39,168 bases of DNA from Betaproteobacteria bacterium. GTDB lineage: Bacteria > Pseudomonadota > Gammaproteobacteria > Burkholderiales > Burkholderiaceae. Below, one piece after another: positions 38,779-39,168 of the stretch. Below the pieces are notes generated by a model. That model had not been told where the DNA came from, ran no database searches, and worked only from the letters and a program-made list of their open reading frames with translations. Made by a program: the position numbers and the translations under genes. Within the stretch, counting starts at the first letter, position 1; each line of letters begins with the position of its first letter. The DNA lies in contig CANCIL010000007.1 in assembly GCA_947378095.1 (NCBI GenBank), positions 1-39,168 of the forward strand, read 5' to 3'.

Positions 38779-39168
38779 TTAGTCCTCCTGCTTAGCAAAG
38801 CGGTCATTCAACAACACGGCGCCTTCAGCCAAAATTTGCCAGCCTTGCTCAACACCTTCGGTGATCGCAAAACTCTTGCTATTCAGGTCATATCCTTTGA
38901 CTGGTACACGACGGAAGGTTTCTGGGCCAACTCGAATAATGGCGAAGCGCGCTTCACGAATCCGCACGATTGCTGTTTGGGGTACCACGATGGCATCCGC
39001 CGTTCCGGTTGTCAACAGACCTGATGCAAACATATCAGGACGCAACAGATCATCCGTGTTTTCGACATCAGCACGAATTAATAAAGCCCGTGTCTGAGGA
39101 TCGATAGCAGGCGCTATGTAATTGGCATAAGCCACAAACTCTTTATCTGGATACGCTTCAAGTCGCAG
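38779..39168 (-). CDS. RND membrane fusion protein, C-terminal part (cut by window edge)
   Basis: The last 129 codons of a CzcB/CusB-type periplasmic adaptor; the frame is open through the right edge of the window. The visible part contains YPDKEFVAYANYIAPAIDPQ and TRALLIRADVENTDDLLRPD, the beta-barrel region that follows the lipoyl domain, then MFASGLLTTGTADAIVVPQT and the membrane-proximal domain. It links the RND pump to an outer-membrane channel. Its TAA is followed at once by the GTG of the pump gene, so the two are coupled. The N-terminal two-thirds is not seen. Confidence 0.88.
   Translation of the reverse strand: MRLEAYPDKEFVAYANYIAPAIDPQTRALLIRADVENTDDLLRPDMFASGLLTTGTADAIVVPQTAIVRIREARFAIIRVGPETFRRVPVKGYDLNSKSFAITEGVEQGWQILAEGAVLLNDRFAKQED

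Overview
The window looks like a chromosomal segment of a small-genome freshwater betaproteobacterium, most likely Polynucleobacter or a close relative in the Burkholderiaceae. This is inferred from gene content and order (ndk-rlmN-ispG-hisS-tfgM-bamB-der-hfq-hflX-hflK-hflC-hisZ-purA as one minus-strand run, and surE-pcm-nlpD), from the Bug-type (TctC) binding proteins, and from tight packing with many overlaps. No database search was possible. No gap between genes exceeds 300 bases; the longest is about 275 bases, between ndk and the BAX-inhibitor-like gene.

Region 1 (1-7987) is accessory and metabolic, and is visibly more AT-rich than the rest. A glutathione S-transferase gene (minus) and a LysR-type regulator (plus) diverge from a 150-base spacer that carries dyad operators. 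The regulator is followed by a plus-strand cluster: class III CoA-transferase, formylglycine-type sulfatase, Bug receptor, mandelate-racemase-like enolase-superfamily enzyme and a second Bug receptor. A strong inverted repeat precedes the cluster. Together the genes suggest uptake and breakdown of a carboxylate, possibly a sulfate ester. The combination is not one I recognise and is the best candidate here for an undescribed pathway.

Region 2 (8001-12923) holds a five-gene minus-strand set (MFS transporter, dienelactone hydrolase, an acidic unknown protein, AzlC, AzlD). It is followed by a two-TM-pore ion-channel-like protein, a 51-residue unknown protein and a small protein with a papain/C39-like Cys-His-Asp pattern. 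Region 3 (13016-29352) is the conserved minus-strand block: malate synthase G, adenylosuccinate synthetase, HisZ, the HflKC membrane complex, HflX, Hfq, the ribosome GTPase Der, BamB and TfgM (envelope assembly and secretion), HisRS, IspG (isoprenoids), RlmN (rRNA/tRNA methylation) and Ndk.

Region 4 (29628-35677) contains a BI-1 family membrane protein (plus), a small secreted protein, an unlisted 26-residue membrane peptide gene with a perfect ribosome binding site and a 5' hairpin, then rlmD, a PolB-like 3'-5' exonuclease, nlpD, pcm and surE. The rpoS gene that commonly follows nlpD is absent here. Region 5 (35701-39168) is a heavy-metal RND efflux pump gene preceded by the 3' part of its membrane fusion protein gene, cut by the window edge. 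I saw no tRNA, rRNA, CRISPR array, insertion sequence or prophage.
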